A DNA stretch of 64,000 nt from Mesorhizobium huakuii (GCF_030160235.1 NZ_BSNY01000037.1:99656-163655), one strand, 5' to 3'. Positions 34,945 through 45,019 are shown, counted from the first letter of the stretch. Translations and numbers: made by a program. The notes: generated by a model not told the origin, from the letters alone.

Positions 34945-37899
34945 CTAGAAAAAGCCCTTCCGCTGCCACCAGCCGGCGCGCTTCGGCTTTTCTTCGGTCT
35001 TGGCCTCCGGCTCGCTGGCGACGGTTGAGGAGACCACCGGCACGACCGGTGCATCGATGGCCGCCGGCTTGCGTCGTGACGGCCGGGCCTTTGCGGGCTC
35101 TTCCGCGACGGGTGCAGCCGCTGTCTCTTCAGCAGCCGCCACCGGAGTTTCGACCGGCGTTTCCGAGGCCGCTTCGACGACTGTCGTTTCGGCGAGGGCT
35201 TCGGCGGCTGCCTTCTTCGGCTTGGCTGCGCGACGCGGCTTCTTGGGCTTCTCGGTGCTCGGCACCTCTTCGCTCACCGCGGCCACCGGCTCTTCCGTGA
35301 CGGCGGCAACAGCCACCGGCTCGATAGAGGCGGGCTCGCTCTCGGAAGCATCGGTTTCCGAAGCCTCGGTCGCCTCATTGGCGCCTGCCTCGGTCTCGCC
35401 TTCACCGTCTTCGCGACGATTGCGCTTGCCGCCGCGCTTGCCGCGCCGGCGCTTCTTGCCCTGGCTGTCATCCGCAGCCTGCACCGCCTCGTCGGAGGCA
35501 CTGGCGGCGATCGGGGCGGCGTCGTCCTGTTCGCCGTCGTCATCGCCTGCCGCGTCTGCCGCGCCGGCGAAATCGCCGGCCGGAGTGGAGATGGAAGAGC
35601 CGTCCGCCGGGGCGCCATGCTCGCGGTCGCGATCTCGCCCGCCGCGCCGTCTGCGGCGCTTGCGGCGTTTGCGGTCGCGGCCTTCGCCCTCTTCGCTGCC
35701 GGCAGGCCGCGGCTGCTGGTTCTGCTGCGGCTGCTGGCGTGGCTGCTCGGCCTGGACCACGACCTCATCGTCTTCCTCGACGACGGCAATCTCGTCCTCG
35801 GGCTCTTCCGGCTCGACGTAGGCCGGCAGGCTCCGCGCCTCGACAAAGCCCTCGGGCTTCTCGGCCAGCGCGCCGCGGAAGATCGCATAGTGCTGCGCGC
35901 CAACCGTATCGTCGGCCTCGATTGTGATGGTCAGGCCGAAGCGGCTTTCCAGTTCCACCAGCGTGCCGCGCTTGTGGTTGAGCACGTAGAGCGCGGTCGC
36001 GGCCGGCGTGCGCACGGTGATGTGGCTGCGCGAATCCTTGAGCAGAAATTCCTCGATCGCCCGCACCACCATCAGCGCGACCGACGAATCGGACCTGACA
36101 TGACCGGTGCCGCCGCAATGCGGGCAGGGCTTCATGGTCGATTCCAGCACGCTGGCGCGGATGCGCTGGCGTGACATCTCCATCAGGCCGAAATGCGAGA
36201 TGCGGCCGACCTGGATGCGAGCCCGGTCGTTCTTGAGGTGATCCTTCAGCCGCTTCTCGACGGAGCGGTTGTTGCGGTTCTCCTCCATATCGATGAAGTC
36301 GATGACGATCAGGCCCGCGAGATCGCGAAGCCTGAGCTGACGGGCAACTTCTTCGGCCGCTTCCAGATTGGTGTGGAGTGCGGTGTCCTCGATCGAGTGC
36401 TCCTTGGTGGAACGGCCCGAATTGACGTCGATGGCGACCAGCGCCTCGGTCTGGTTGATGATGATGTAGCCGCCGCTCTTCAGCGTCACCTGCGGCTGCA
36501 GCATGCGGTCGAGCTGCGCCTCGATGCCGTTGCGCACGAAGATCGGCGTCGTGTCGCGGAACGGCTGAACCACCTTGGCGTGGCTCGGCATCAGCATGCG
36601 CATGAAGTCCTTGGCTTCGCGGTAGCCTTCCTCGCCGGAGACAAGGATCTCGTCGATATCCTTGTTGTAGAGGTCGCGCACCGAACGCTTGATCAGGCTG
36701 CCTTCCTCATAGACGAGGGCAGGGGCGGTGGACTGCAGCGTGAGATTGCGCACGTTCTCCCACAGCCGCATCAGATATTCGTAGTCGCGCTTGATCTCGG
36801 CCTTGGTGCGGCTCTCGCCGGCGGTGCGCAGGATGACACCCATGCCTTGCGGCACTTCGAGATCGGCAACGACTTCCTTCAGGCGCTTGCGGTCGACCGC
36901 GCTGGTGATCTTGCGCGAAATGCCGCCGCCGCGCGCCGTGTTCGGCATCAGCACCGAATAGCGGCCGGCGAGCGACAGATAGGTGGTAAGCGCGGCGCCC
37001 TTGTTGCCGCGCTCTTCCTTGACGACCTGCACCAGCAGGATCTGCCGGCGCTTGATCACTTCCTGGATCTTGTACTGGCGACGCACCGGCTTGCGACGGT
37101 TGCGCACTTCCTCGAGGGCATCCTCGGCGCCGACCGATTCGACCTCGTGATCATCGGGATGCGAGGACTGTACTTCCTCCAGCATGCCGCGATCATTGTC
37201 GCTGGAGGTGGCGTCAGTGGCCTGTTCCGTCTGCGAGACGGGTTCGGAAATCACATCACCTTCGACCGCGGCAGCGATCGATGTCGGGCCGCCCTCGCGG
37301 GTTTCGGTTTCGTCCTGCTCGGCGGAACCTTCATCATGGCCTGATTGATCGGCATGCCCCGAGTGCTCTGAATGTTCTGACGTGTCGGCTGCGTGTTCGA
37401 TGATCCCGGAGGTGTGGGAAATCTCCTCGACGACGATGTCGCCGCTGTCGCTGCCTTCACCTGGCTCGCCGGAGCCTTCGCCTGCCTCGCCGGCATCGCG
37501 CTTGTGTTCACCGCGCTCGCGGCTCTTGCCGCCTCGCCGGCGTCCGCGCCGTCCGCGATCGCGGCTCTGGCGGTCATCACCGTCACCGTCCTCGTCCTCT
37601 TCGTCCTCGGCCTCCTGCGCTTCGGCGCGCAGCAGTGCCTGACGGTCGGCGACCGGGATCTGGTAGTAGTCGGGGTGTATTTCACTGAAGGCGAGAAAAC
37701 CGTGACGGTTGCCGCCGTATTCGACAAAGGCTGCCTGAAGGGAGGGTTCGACGCGCGTTACGCGGGCGAGGTAGATGTTTCCTTTGAGCTGCTTCTTGTC
37801 CTGGGATTCAAAGTCGAATTCTTCGATACGGTTACCGCGTACGACGACAACGCGTGTTTCCTCCGGGTGGGAGGCGTCTATCAGCATTTTGTTGGGCAT
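34945..37899 (-). CDS. rne: Ribonuclease E
   Basis: A 984-residue RNase E/G, the main endonuclease for mRNA decay and rRNA/tRNA processing. The S1 domain (about residues 35-92 and 269-330) is split by a 175-residue acidic and basic low-complexity insert, as in other alphaproteobacteria. The catalytic core has VAIDVNSGRSTKE and LIVIDFIDME (Asp residues), the Zn-link KPCPHCGGTGHVRS and the small domain. The C-terminal 300 residues are disordered with Arg-rich patches (KRRKRRRRRGGRDRDR) and Glu/Ala stretches, the likely RNA-binding and degradosome scaffold. A 650-bp region precedes it. Confidence 0.97.
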   Translation of the reverse strand: MPNKMLIDASHPEETRVVVVRGNRIEEFDFESQDKKQLKGNIYLARVTRVEPSLQAAFVEYGGNRHGFLAFSEIHPDYYQIPVADRQALLRAEAQEAEDEEDEDGDGDDRQSRDRGRRGRRRGGKSRERGEHKRDAGEAGEGSGEPGEGSDSGDIVVEEISHTSGIIEHAADTSEHSEHSGHADQSGHDEGSAEQDETETREGGPTSIAAAVEGDVISEPVSQTEQATDATSSDNDRGMLEEVQSSHPDDHEVESVGAEDALEEVRNRRKPVRRQYKIQEVIKRRQILLVQVVKEERGNKGAALTTYLSLAGRYSVLMPNTARGGGISRKITSAVDRKRLKEVVADLEVPQGMGVILRTAGESRTKAEIKRDYEYLMRLWENVRNLTLQSTAPALVYEEGSLIKRSVRDLYNKDIDEILVSGEEGYREAKDFMRMLMPSHAKVVQPFRDTTPIFVRNGIEAQLDRMLQPQVTLKSGGYIIINQTEALVAIDVNSGRSTKEHSIEDTALHTNLEAAEEVARQLRLRDLAGLIVIDFIDMEENRNNRSVEKRLKDHLKNDRARIQVGRISHFGLMEMSRQRIRASVLESTMKPCPHCGGTGHVRSDSSVALMVVRAIEEFLLKDSRSHITVRTPAATALYVLNHKRGTLVELESRFGLTITIEADDTVGAQHYAIFRGALAEKPEGFVEARSLPAYVEPEEPEDEIAVVEEDDEVVVQAEQPRQQPQQNQQPRPAGSEEGEGRDRKRRKRRRRRGGRDRDREHGAPADGSSISTPAGDFAGAADAAGDDDGEQDDAAPIAASASDEAVQAADDSQGKKRRRGKRGGKRNRREDGEGETEAGANEATEASETDASESEPASIEPVAVAAVTEEPVAAVSEEVPSTEKPKKPRRAAKPKKAAAEALAETTVVEAASETPVETPVAAAEETAAAPVAEEPAKARPSRRKPAAIDAPVVPVVSSTVASEPEAKTEEKPKRAGWWQRKGFF

Positions 37900-38548
37900 T
37901 ATTTCGTTTCCCCCCGGCAGCCGTCAGCCGCAGCTGGCGGGGCAAAGCCCGCTGCTGTGTGTCTGGAGAGTGGGTGCCGGATAATTGAATGTCCGCCGGA
38001 CGGTGCCTGCGTGTCATGGCGGTGCCGCCCGCTGCCATACTGGCGCGGTTTGATGCGGACCTTTCCATGATTGCGCTTGAAGCCATCGTCACCAGCAGAA
38101 CCTTTTGAACCAAAGCCCGGAAACCGGACCAGCTTGTTTGCTCATACAGAGCCGGCACGGGAACAAACCCGGCCGTTTTCCTCACGCAGGTGATTCCCCC
38201 GCCACGGGAGCACACCTGCGAAATTCGTCGCAATCACCTGAAGCCTTTTCGCGTGAAGCGAAAGGAGCCGCCTTTCATCTGACCCTGTAGCAGGAAGCTG
38301 CGGAGGAGGGCGGTTCCAGGATTGCAGTGATCCACTATCGCTTTTATGATTTGGCGGGTCTGAAGGCAACCCCGATTTCCGATGCCGGCAAAAAGCAGTT
38401 CCGTAGCGTAAGCCTTGGGCCGAACCTTGCGTGAAAAGGCTTGGTTAACCTTCTCTGGATACCAATCGTTAATCGAGTTCGCGGCCTAACCGGCATTTCG
38501 ACGAAACGAACGGCGCCTGGCGCCAAACCGGGAGCGACTGGAAGAGAG
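37900..38548. other. 650-bp divergent intergenic region between rne and amiC
   Basis: I see no gene here. It must contain the promoters and leaders of both rne (minus) and the amidase gene (plus). RNase E genes usually have long 5' leaders through which the enzyme autoregulates its mRNA, so part of it is probably transcribed leftwards. A stem CCTTTTCGC/GCGAAAGG lies near 38249-38271. No family of leader RNA is recognised. Confidence 0.5.
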
Positions 38549-39811
38549 ATGGGACTGGCGGACTTCACAGACAAGGGATGTCGTGTTGGCGGCCGGATTC
38601 TTGCTGCTTTGTGCCTCTTGCTGCTGGTGGCGATTTCCCAGGCCTTTTCCTCTGTTGCCAATGCCGCCGACGCGCCGCTGGTGGCAAAAGGCTACAAGAT
38701 GGCGGGCGATGCCACCAAGATGCGCATCGTCATGGATTTCGATCGTGAGCCCGACATCAAATGGTTCCTGCTGCGCGGACCCAATCGTCTGGTCATCGAC
38801 CTGGCGAATACCAGGCTGGCCATCGACGCCAAGGATTTGAAGCCACGCGGCCTGGTCAAGGGCGTGCGCCTGGGCGCGCTCGGCGAGGGCGCTTCGCGGC
38901 TGATCCTCACCGGGAAGGGACCGTTCGCCGTCGACAAGCTGGATGTGCTCAAGAATGAGGACGGCACCGGTTACCGCATTGCCATCGACATGTCGGCGGC
39001 CTCCGAACGGGAGTTCGACACCGCCCTCGCCAACCAGGCGCTGACCACCGGCTCGACGGTTTCGACCGACAAGGGAGGGCGGGTTGGCACCGGGCCGGTC
39101 TCCAACCCGGGCCACCGCTTCACCGTCGTCATCGATCCCGGCCATGGCGGCGTCGATGGCGGCGCCGAGGGTCTGAACGGCACGATCGAGAAGAACGTCA
39201 CGCTGGCCTTTGCCACGGAACTGCGCGACAAGCTCGCGGCCATCGGCAAATACGATGTCTTCATGACCCGCGACACCGATGAATATCTGCGTCTGGACGA
39301 CCGCGTGCGCATTGCCCGCCAGCATGAGGCCGATCTGCTGATTTCGATCCATGCCGACACGATCAGCGTCAAGGGCATCCGCGGCGCCACCGTCTACACC
39401 GTCTCCGACAAGGCGTCGGATCCCGAGGCGCAGGCGCTCGCCGACCGCGAAAATCTCTCCGATCAGTTCGCCGGAATGGTCATCAAGGACGACAACAAGG
39501 AAGTGACCGATATCCTGATCGACCTGATCCGCCGCGAGACGCACACATTTTCGATGAGTTTCGCCCACACACTGGTCGGCCAGCTTTCGACCAGCGTCGG
39601 CCTCATCAACAATCCGCAGCGTTCCGCGGGCTTCAAGGTGCTGAAGGCACCGGACGTGCCGTCCGTGCTGGTCGAACTCGGCTATCTCTCGAATGCCAAG
39701 GACGAGGCGCAGTTGCTCGACGCCGAATGGCGCGGCAAGGCCGCGCAAAGCATCACCAATGCCGTTGCGCTGTTCGCTTCCGCCCGGGCCGGGGCGGGAA
39801 CCGGAGGTTGA
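38549..39811 (+). CDS. amiC: N-acetylmuramoyl-L-alanine amidase (AmiC type)
   Basis: A 420-residue periplasmic amidase that cuts the peptide stem from peptidoglycan during cell separation. A signal peptide (ILAALCLLLLVAISQAFSS) is followed by an AMIN domain (about residues 45-145) for septal targeting. The Amidase_3 domain has VIDPGHGGVDGGAEG (zinc His), RDTDEYLRLDDRV, LISIHADT and the catalytic Glu in VLVELGYLSN. ATG 38549 has GGAAGAGAG before it. Its activity in relatives needs an EnvC-like activator. The PBP1A gene follows after 213 bases. Confidence 0.95.
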   Translation: MGLADFTDKGCRVGGRILAALCLLLLVAISQAFSSVANAADAPLVAKGYKMAGDATKMRIVMDFDREPDIKWFLLRGPNRLVIDLANTRLAIDAKDLKPRGLVKGVRLGALGEGASRLILTGKGPFAVDKLDVLKNEDGTGYRIAIDMSAASEREFDTALANQALTTGSTVSTDKGGRVGTGPVSNPGHRFTVVIDPGHGGVDGGAEGLNGTIEKNVTLAFATELRDKLAAIGKYDVFMTRDTDEYLRLDDRVRIARQHEADLLISIHADTISVKGIRGATVYTVSDKASDPEAQALADRENLSDQFAGMVIKDDNKEVTDILIDLIRRETHTFSMSFAHTLVGQLSTSVGLINNPQRSAGFKVLKAPDVPSVLVELGYLSNAKDEAQLLDAEWRGKAAQSITNAVALFASARAGAGTGG

Positions 39812-40024
39812 CGTGCCTTGCGGCGCCTGCAACCAGAAGCGGCGTTGCTGGATGACAACACCCGGTGCCTTTATTTTCGGCGCGCGGTCACGAAATGAGG
39901 CCTTGCCGTATTTTGTCCACATGGTGGCGACATGGGTTTTCGAATACGGATTGGGACCGGCTCGAAAGCTTGCGTGGAAGGCGGCTTCGTTTAGGAAATT
40001 CCCGAACCAAGGACTGGAGCGGGT

Positions 40025-42481
40025 ATGATTCGTCTCATTGGCTATTTCTTCGGCATCGGCACGACGCTGGCCCTTCTGGTCGCGGCGGGCGTTGCCATTT
40101 ACATCGGCCATCTGTCGAAGGATCTGCCTGACTACGAGGTGCTGGCCAAATACGAGCCGCCGGTGACCACCCGCATCCACGCCTCGGACGGCTCGCTGAT
40201 GGCCGAATATGCGCGCGAGCGGCGCCTGTATCTGCCGATCCAGGCTATCCCGGATCGCGTCAAGGCGGCCTTCCTGTCGGCGGAAGACAAGAACTTCTAC
40301 AACCACCCCGGCATCGACGTGACCGGCCTTGGCCGCGCCATCATCGTCAACCTGCAGAATTTCGGCTCGGGCAGGCGCCAGGTCGGCGCCTCGACGATCA
40401 CCCAGCAGGTAGCCAAGAACTTCCTGTTGACCGCGGACCAGACCTACGAGCGCAAGATCAAGGAAATGATCCTGGCCTTCCGCATCGAGCAGGCCTATCC
40501 CAAGGATCGTATCCTTGAACTCTATCTCAACGAAATCTTCTTCGGTTTCGGCGCCTACGGTGTCGCCGGCGCGGCGCTCACCTACTTCGACAAATCGGTG
40601 AACGAGTTGACCGTGGCCGAGGCCGCCTACCTGGCTTCGCTGCCGAAAGGCCCAAACAACTACCATCCTTTCAAGCATGCCGATCGCGCGATCGAGCGCC
40701 GCAACTGGGTCATCGACCAGATGGTCGAGAATGGCTACGTCACGCGTGAGGAAGGCAACAAGGCCAAGGCCGAGCCGCTCGGCGTGACGCCGCGCCGTAC
40801 CGGCACCTATCTGTTCGCCGGTGAATACTTCACCGAGGAAGTGCGCCGCCAGATCATCTCCCGTTACGGCGAGAACGCGCTCTACGAAGGCGGACTGTCC
40901 GTCCGCACCACGCTTGATCCGAAGGTCCAGCTCATCGCCCGCAAGGCGATGCAGAACGGCTTGATCAAATACGATACGCTGCGCGGCTATCGCGGGCCGG
41001 TAACGTCAATCGACGTGTCCGGTGACTGGGGCGTCCCGTTGGGCGCCGTCAAGGGACTGGAAGACGTTCCCGAATGGTCGCTGGCCGTCGTGCTCGATTC
41101 CTCGGCATCCGGTCTCTCGATAGGCCTGCAGCCCGCCCGCCAGGCATCGGGCGACATCGTCAAGGAACGCGTCGAAGGCACCGTCAGCAAGGATGACATG
41201 GGTTTTGCCATGCGCCATCTGGTCGACGGCAAGACGGTCAAGGCCAAGTCGCCGGCCGATGTGCTCAAGCCCGGCGACGTCATCTTCGTGCAGAAGAATG
41301 AGGGCTCCGACAACACCTACAGCCTGCGCCAGGTTCCCGAGGTGGAAGGCGGCCTGATCGCCATGGATCCGCACACCGGCCGCGTGCTGGCCATGGTCGG
41401 CGGCTTCTCCTACGCCCAGTCCGAATTCAACCGCGCCACCCAGGCGATGCGCCAGCCGGGCTCCTCGTTCAAGCCGATCGTCTATTCGGCGGCGCTCGAC
41501 AATGGCTATACGCCGGCCTCGGTGATCATGGACGGACCGATCACCATTCAGAGCGGCAACACGACCTGGACGCCGAAGAACTATGACGGCACCGTCGCCG
41601 GACCGGCAACCCTTCGCTCCGGTATTGAGAAGTCGCGCAATTTGATGACGGTGCGGCTTGCCAACGACATGGGCATGAAGCTGGTTGTCGAATATGCCGA
41701 GCGCTTCGGCGTCTATGACCACCTGGCGCCATATCTGCCGATGGCGCTGGGCTCCGGCGAGACGACCGTCATGCGCATGGTTTCGGCCTATTCGATCATG
41801 GCCAATGGCGGCAAGTCGATCAAGCCGTCGCTGATCGACCGCATCCAGGACCGTTACGGCAAGACCGTGTTCAAGCAGGATGAGCGCGGCTGCGAAGGCT
41901 GCAACGCACCTGAGTGGAAGAACCAGCCGGAGCCGGAACTGGTCGACAATTCCGAGCAGGTGCTCGATCCGATGACCGCCTACCAGATCACCTCGATGAT
42001 GGAAGGGGTGGTCCAGCGCGGTACCGGCGCCACCATCGGCGAACTCGGCCGCCACATCGCCGGTAAGACCGGCACCACCAACGACGAAAAGGACGCCTGG
42101 TTCATCGGTTACACACCGAACCTCGTGGTCGGCCTCTACATGGGCTACGACACGCCGCGCGGCCTTGGCCATGGCGCCACCGGTGGCGGTCTCGCCGCCC
42201 CGATCTTCAAGGATTTCATGCGCGTGGCGCTGGACGGCACGCCCAATGTCGACTTCAAGGTTCCGGACGGCATGAACCTGATCGCCATCAATCGCAAGAC
42301 CGGCATGCGTGCCGCGTCGGGCGATCCGGGCACCATCATCGAGGCCTTCAAGCCGGGCACCGGTCCCGCCGACAGCTATTGGGTGATCGGCATGGGCGCC
42401 GACGGCTCCAACGCGTCGGGCGGCGCACTGTCGCCGCAGGCGAACCAGGCCATCCAGGACGGCGGCGGCGGGCTCTACTGA
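40025..42481 (+). CDS. mrcA: Penicillin-binding protein 1A (bifunctional)
   Basis: An 818-residue class A PBP that polymerises and cross-links peptidoglycan at the inner membrane. An N-terminal anchor (YFFGIGTTLALLVAAGVAIY) precedes the glycosyltransferase domain with AFLSAEDKNFYNHPGID and GASTITQQVAKNFLL. The OB-like region follows at about 310-420. The transpeptidase domain has the SxxK motif in RQPGSSFKPIVY, SxN in EKSRNLMTV and KTG in AGKTGTTND. Family length and order are normal. It sits between amiC and prfB, an order I recall from related genomes. Confidence 0.96.
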   Translation: MIRLIGYFFGIGTTLALLVAAGVAIYIGHLSKDLPDYEVLAKYEPPVTTRIHASDGSLMAEYARERRLYLPIQAIPDRVKAAFLSAEDKNFYNHPGIDVTGLGRAIIVNLQNFGSGRRQVGASTITQQVAKNFLLTADQTYERKIKEMILAFRIEQAYPKDRILELYLNEIFFGFGAYGVAGAALTYFDKSVNELTVAEAAYLASLPKGPNNYHPFKHADRAIERRNWVIDQMVENGYVTREEGNKAKAEPLGVTPRRTGTYLFAGEYFTEEVRRQIISRYGENALYEGGLSVRTTLDPKVQLIARKAMQNGLIKYDTLRGYRGPVTSIDVSGDWGVPLGAVKGLEDVPEWSLAVVLDSSASGLSIGLQPARQASGDIVKERVEGTVSKDDMGFAMRHLVDGKTVKAKSPADVLKPGDVIFVQKNEGSDNTYSLRQVPEVEGGLIAMDPHTGRVLAMVGGFSYAQSEFNRATQAMRQPGSSFKPIVYSAALDNGYTPASVIMDGPITIQSGNTTWTPKNYDGTVAGPATLRSGIEKSRNLMTVRLANDMGMKLVVEYAERFGVYDHLAPYLPMALGSGETTVMRMVSAYSIMANGGKSIKPSLIDRIQDRYGKTVFKQDERGCEGCNAPEWKNQPEPELVDNSEQVLDPMTAYQITSMMEGVVQRGTGATIGELGRHIAGKTGTTNDEKDAWFIGYTPNLVVGLYMGYDTPRGLGHGATGGGLAAPIFKDFMRVALDGTPNVDFKVPDGMNLIAINRKTGMRAASGDPGTIIEAFKPGTGPADSYWVIGMGADGSNASGGALSPQANQAIQDGGGGLY

Positions 42482-42606
42482 CGGGTCCGGATGCGGATTG
42501 CTGGGCTGGCCTGGGCCGGCCCATTTCGCTTTACACATGACGGCGCCGTCCCTATGTATCGCGCCGACCGAAGTGTCACTTCAGCAACAGGACAAAATAC
42601 CAGGCC

Positions 42607-43738
42607 ATGCGCGCGGAAACGCAGAATATTGTCGACGAGATCAGGCAGGCGATAACCCTGCTGAGGAGGCATCTTTGACTGGGATCAGGCCATAAAGCGG
42701 CTTGAATACCTGAATGTCCGGGCCGAAGACGCCAGCCTCTGGAACGAACCGCTGGAAGCGCAAAAGCTGATGCGCGAGCGCCAGGGCCTCGAGGAGGGCA
42801 TCGCGGCGGTCAAGGGCCTGACCCAGGCGCTGGAAGACAATATCGGCCTGATCGAGCTGGGCGAGGAAGAGGGCGACGAGGGCGTCATCGCCGAGGCCGA
42901 GGCGGCAATCCGCTCGATGCAGGGCGAGGCCAAAGCCCGCCAGGTCGAGACACTGCTGTCGGGTGAAGCCGACGCCAATGACACCTATCTCGAAATCCAT
43001 GCCGGCGCCGGCGGCACCGAAAGCCAGGACTGGGCCTCGATGCTTTTGCGCATGTACACGCGCTGGGCCGAACGCCGCCGCTTCAAGGTCGAGGTGCTGG
43101 AAGTGCATGACGGCGAAGAGGCCGGCATCAAGTCCGCGACGCTGCTGATCAAGGGCCACAATGCCTATGGCTGGCTGAAGACGGAATCGGGCGTCCACCG
43201 CCTGGTGCGCATTTCGCCCTATGACAGCAATGCGCGTCGCCATACGTCCTTCTCCAGCATCTGGGTCTATCCAGTCGTCGATGACAGGATCGAGATCGAT
43301 GTTTCGGAATCGGATGTGCGCATCGACACCTATCGCTCGTCCGGTTCGGGTGGCCAGCACGTCAACACGACGGATTCGGCCGTACGCATCACTCATATCG
43401 CCACGGGCATCGCGGTTGCTTGCCAGGCCGAGCGTTCACAGCACAAGAACAAGGCCAAGGCCTGGGAAATGCTGCGCTCGCGCCTCTACGAGGAAGAGTT
43501 GAAGAAGCGCGAAGCCGTTGCCAACGCCACCGAGGCGTCGAAGAGCGACATCGGCTGGGGCCACCAGATCCGTTCCTACGTGCTGCAGCCCTACCAGCTG
43601 GTCAAGGATCTGCGCACCGGCGTCGAAAGCACCAGCCCGTCGAGCGTGCTCGATGGCGACCTGGACGATTTCATGGAAGCCTCGCTGTCGCAACGCATCG
43701 AAGGTGGCGCGGGCGAGGCCGTGGCGGATCTGGACTAG
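42607..43738 (+). CDS. prfB: Peptide chain release factor 2, with programmed +1 frameshift
   Basis: RF2 releases finished proteins at UGA and UAA. The gene is in two frames: ATG 42607 opens 23 codons ending CAT CTT, then TGA at 42676-42678; after a +1 shift the frame continues GAC TGG GAT to the stop at 43738. The full product is 376 residues. The C-terminal part has the GGQ loop ([17 protein letters not shown]) and the codon-recognition SPF-type region, here [15 protein letters not shown]. The shift lets low RF2 levels raise RF2 synthesis. Annotation that starts at an internal Met would lose the first 50 residues. Confidence 0.95.
42664..42679 (+). promoter_or_regulatory. prfB programmed frameshift signal
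   Basis: An internal Shine-Dalgarno-like AGGAGG (42664-42669) stands three bases before the slippery CTT-TGA-C (42673-42679). This is the known RF2 autoregulatory arrangement, with AGGAGG in place of the AGGGGG of E. coli and the same spacing. Confidence 0.95.
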
Positions 43739-44038
43739 CACCGTCCGCCACCAGACCATTGCGCCCGCTCTCACTTGACCAAGCGGGCCTATCACTTACG
43801 ACGACCTGCCGTGGTCATGAAGGGCAAGTTTTGCTGCCTTGGGCGACCCTGCAACGGGCGCGGTCCCACGCAGCAATTTCTTGCGCCGACTCACATTTCG
43901 GCTCACCATTTGCGGCAGGAGGAGACAAAAGCATTTATGGCCGGTCGCGGCATATCTGCTGACGATTGGCCGCTGGGAAGACACGTTCCGGGAACGGGCA
44001 GGCGAAACGCTTGAACCTCGTTTGAAAGGAACGTTCCC
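43739..44038. other. 300-bp intergenic region after prfB
   Basis: No supported gene. A 25-codon frame at 43937-44014 follows an AGGAGG at unusually long distance and is not convincing. The last part carries the AAAGGA ribosome site of the gene at 44039. A GGAACG repeat (43990 and 44030) is too short to interpret. Confidence 0.4.
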
Positions 44039-44416
44039 ATGTTTGCCGCCAATTCCAGATCGGCCATCGCCGTTCCATCGGTTGGCCAGCTTGTCACTCC
44101 CCTTTGCGCGGCGTGTGTGATCGCGCTTCTATCGGTGCCGGCCTTGGCGCATGACGCCAAGCCGACCGCGGCCAAGCCGCAGGGCTGGAGTTATCCGTTC
44201 GCATGCTGCGCGAACTACGACTGCCACGAGGTGTCGCAGACCTCGATCAGCGAGCGTCCGGAAGGCTATGTCATCAAGGACACCGGGGAGGTGCTGGCCT
44301 ACAGCGACAGGCGCATCAAGGATTCGCCTGATGGCGAATACCATTGGTGCGCGCATGAGGCCGGGCTCGATGCCGGCAAGACCATTTGCCTGTTCGTGCC
44401 GCCATCGTCCTACTGA
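44039..44416 (+). CDS. Small secreted Cys/His-containing protein, unknown function
   Basis: A 125-residue protein with an N-terminal signal peptide (CAACVIALLSVPALAHDAK). The mature part of about 85 residues has five Cys and several His: PFACCANYDCHEVS, YHWCAHEAG and KTICLF. The spacing could bind a metal or form two disulfides. I do not recognise a family; I believe similar proteins occur in other Rhizobiales. The start has AAAGGA eight bases upstream. The next gene is on the same strand 108 bases on. Confidence 0.75.
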   Translation: MFAANSRSAIAVPSVGQLVTPLCAACVIALLSVPALAHDAKPTAAKPQGWSYPFACCANYDCHEVSQTSISERPEGYVIKDTGEVLAYSDRRIKDSPDGEYHWCAHEAGLDAGKTICLFVPPSSY

Positions 44417-44524
44417 GTTCGCCGCCTGCCGTTCGGGGGTAGAGCCTGCTGACAGGCGGTTGTCAGGGCCGCTTCTTTATGGTGCCCTGCCGCGTGGGCG
44501 GCGGACATTGGAGAGGTGATGTTG

Positions 44525-44893
44525 ATGACCATCAAGGGAAGCTGCCACTGCAAGGCGACGACATTCGAGGTTTCAGAGGCACCGGAAACGGTGACGCAAT
44601 GCACCTGTTCGTTCTGCTCGAAACGCGGCTCGCTCTGGGCCTATTATACCCCGTCGCAGTTCAAGCTCATCACGCCACTGAAAAACGTCTCCTTCTATGA
44701 GTGGGGCTCGAAAACCGTGAAACACGGTTTCTGCGCCAACTGCGGCTGCGGCACGTTCACCGAGACGCCGGATTGGTCGACCGGGAAACCGGATTTCGAC
44801 AATCCGAAGATCAGCGTCAACTCGCGGCTGTTCGACGACTTCGATCTCGATAGGGTGGAAGTGGTGGTCATTGACGGCAAGAATCTCTGGTAA
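44525..44893 (+). CDS. GFA family protein (glutathione-dependent formaldehyde-activating fold)
   Basis: A 122-residue zinc protein of the GFA family. The zinc-binding Cys are in GSCHCKATTF, TQCTCSFCSKRG and HGFCANCGCGTF. Despite the name, most members have not been shown to act on formaldehyde; the fold resembles Mss4/MsrB. ATG 44525 is chosen because GGAGAGG lies eight bases before it; ATG 44519 is too close to that site. Confidence 0.88.
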   Translation: MTIKGSCHCKATTFEVSEAPETVTQCTCSFCSKRGSLWAYYTPSQFKLITPLKNVSFYEWGSKTVKHGFCANCGCGTFTETPDWSTGKPDFDNPKISVNSRLFDDFDLDRVEVVVIDGKNLW

Positions 44894-44900
44894 CTGATCC

Positions 44901-44940
44901 CGGGAAAAGCCGTGGCGGGCGCTTTTCCCGTTCCGCTTTT
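44901..44940 (+). terminator. Intrinsic terminator after the GFA gene
   Basis: CGGGAAAAGC (44901-44910) pairs with GCTTTTCCCG (44921-44930) around a 10-base loop, followed by TTCCGCTTTT. It starts 8 bases after the GFA stop. Confidence 0.7.
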
Positions 44941-45019
44941 CGCCGCAATTCATGGTACAAGTCGCGGGAAGGGCTGATTTGGCGCCGTCGAAAAGGCGCG
45001 ACTTGGAGAGGGACCATCT

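Noticed and set aside
38486-40678. A 730-codon open frame antisense to amiC and mrcA
   Set aside because: It is the mirror of two certain genes with typical GC-rich third positions; its protein is His/Arg/Gly/Asp-rich without any motif.
43937-44014. A 25-codon frame after an AGGAGG, possible leader peptide
   Set aside because: The ribosome-like site is about 14 bases from the ATG, and the peptide has no repeated regulatory codons.
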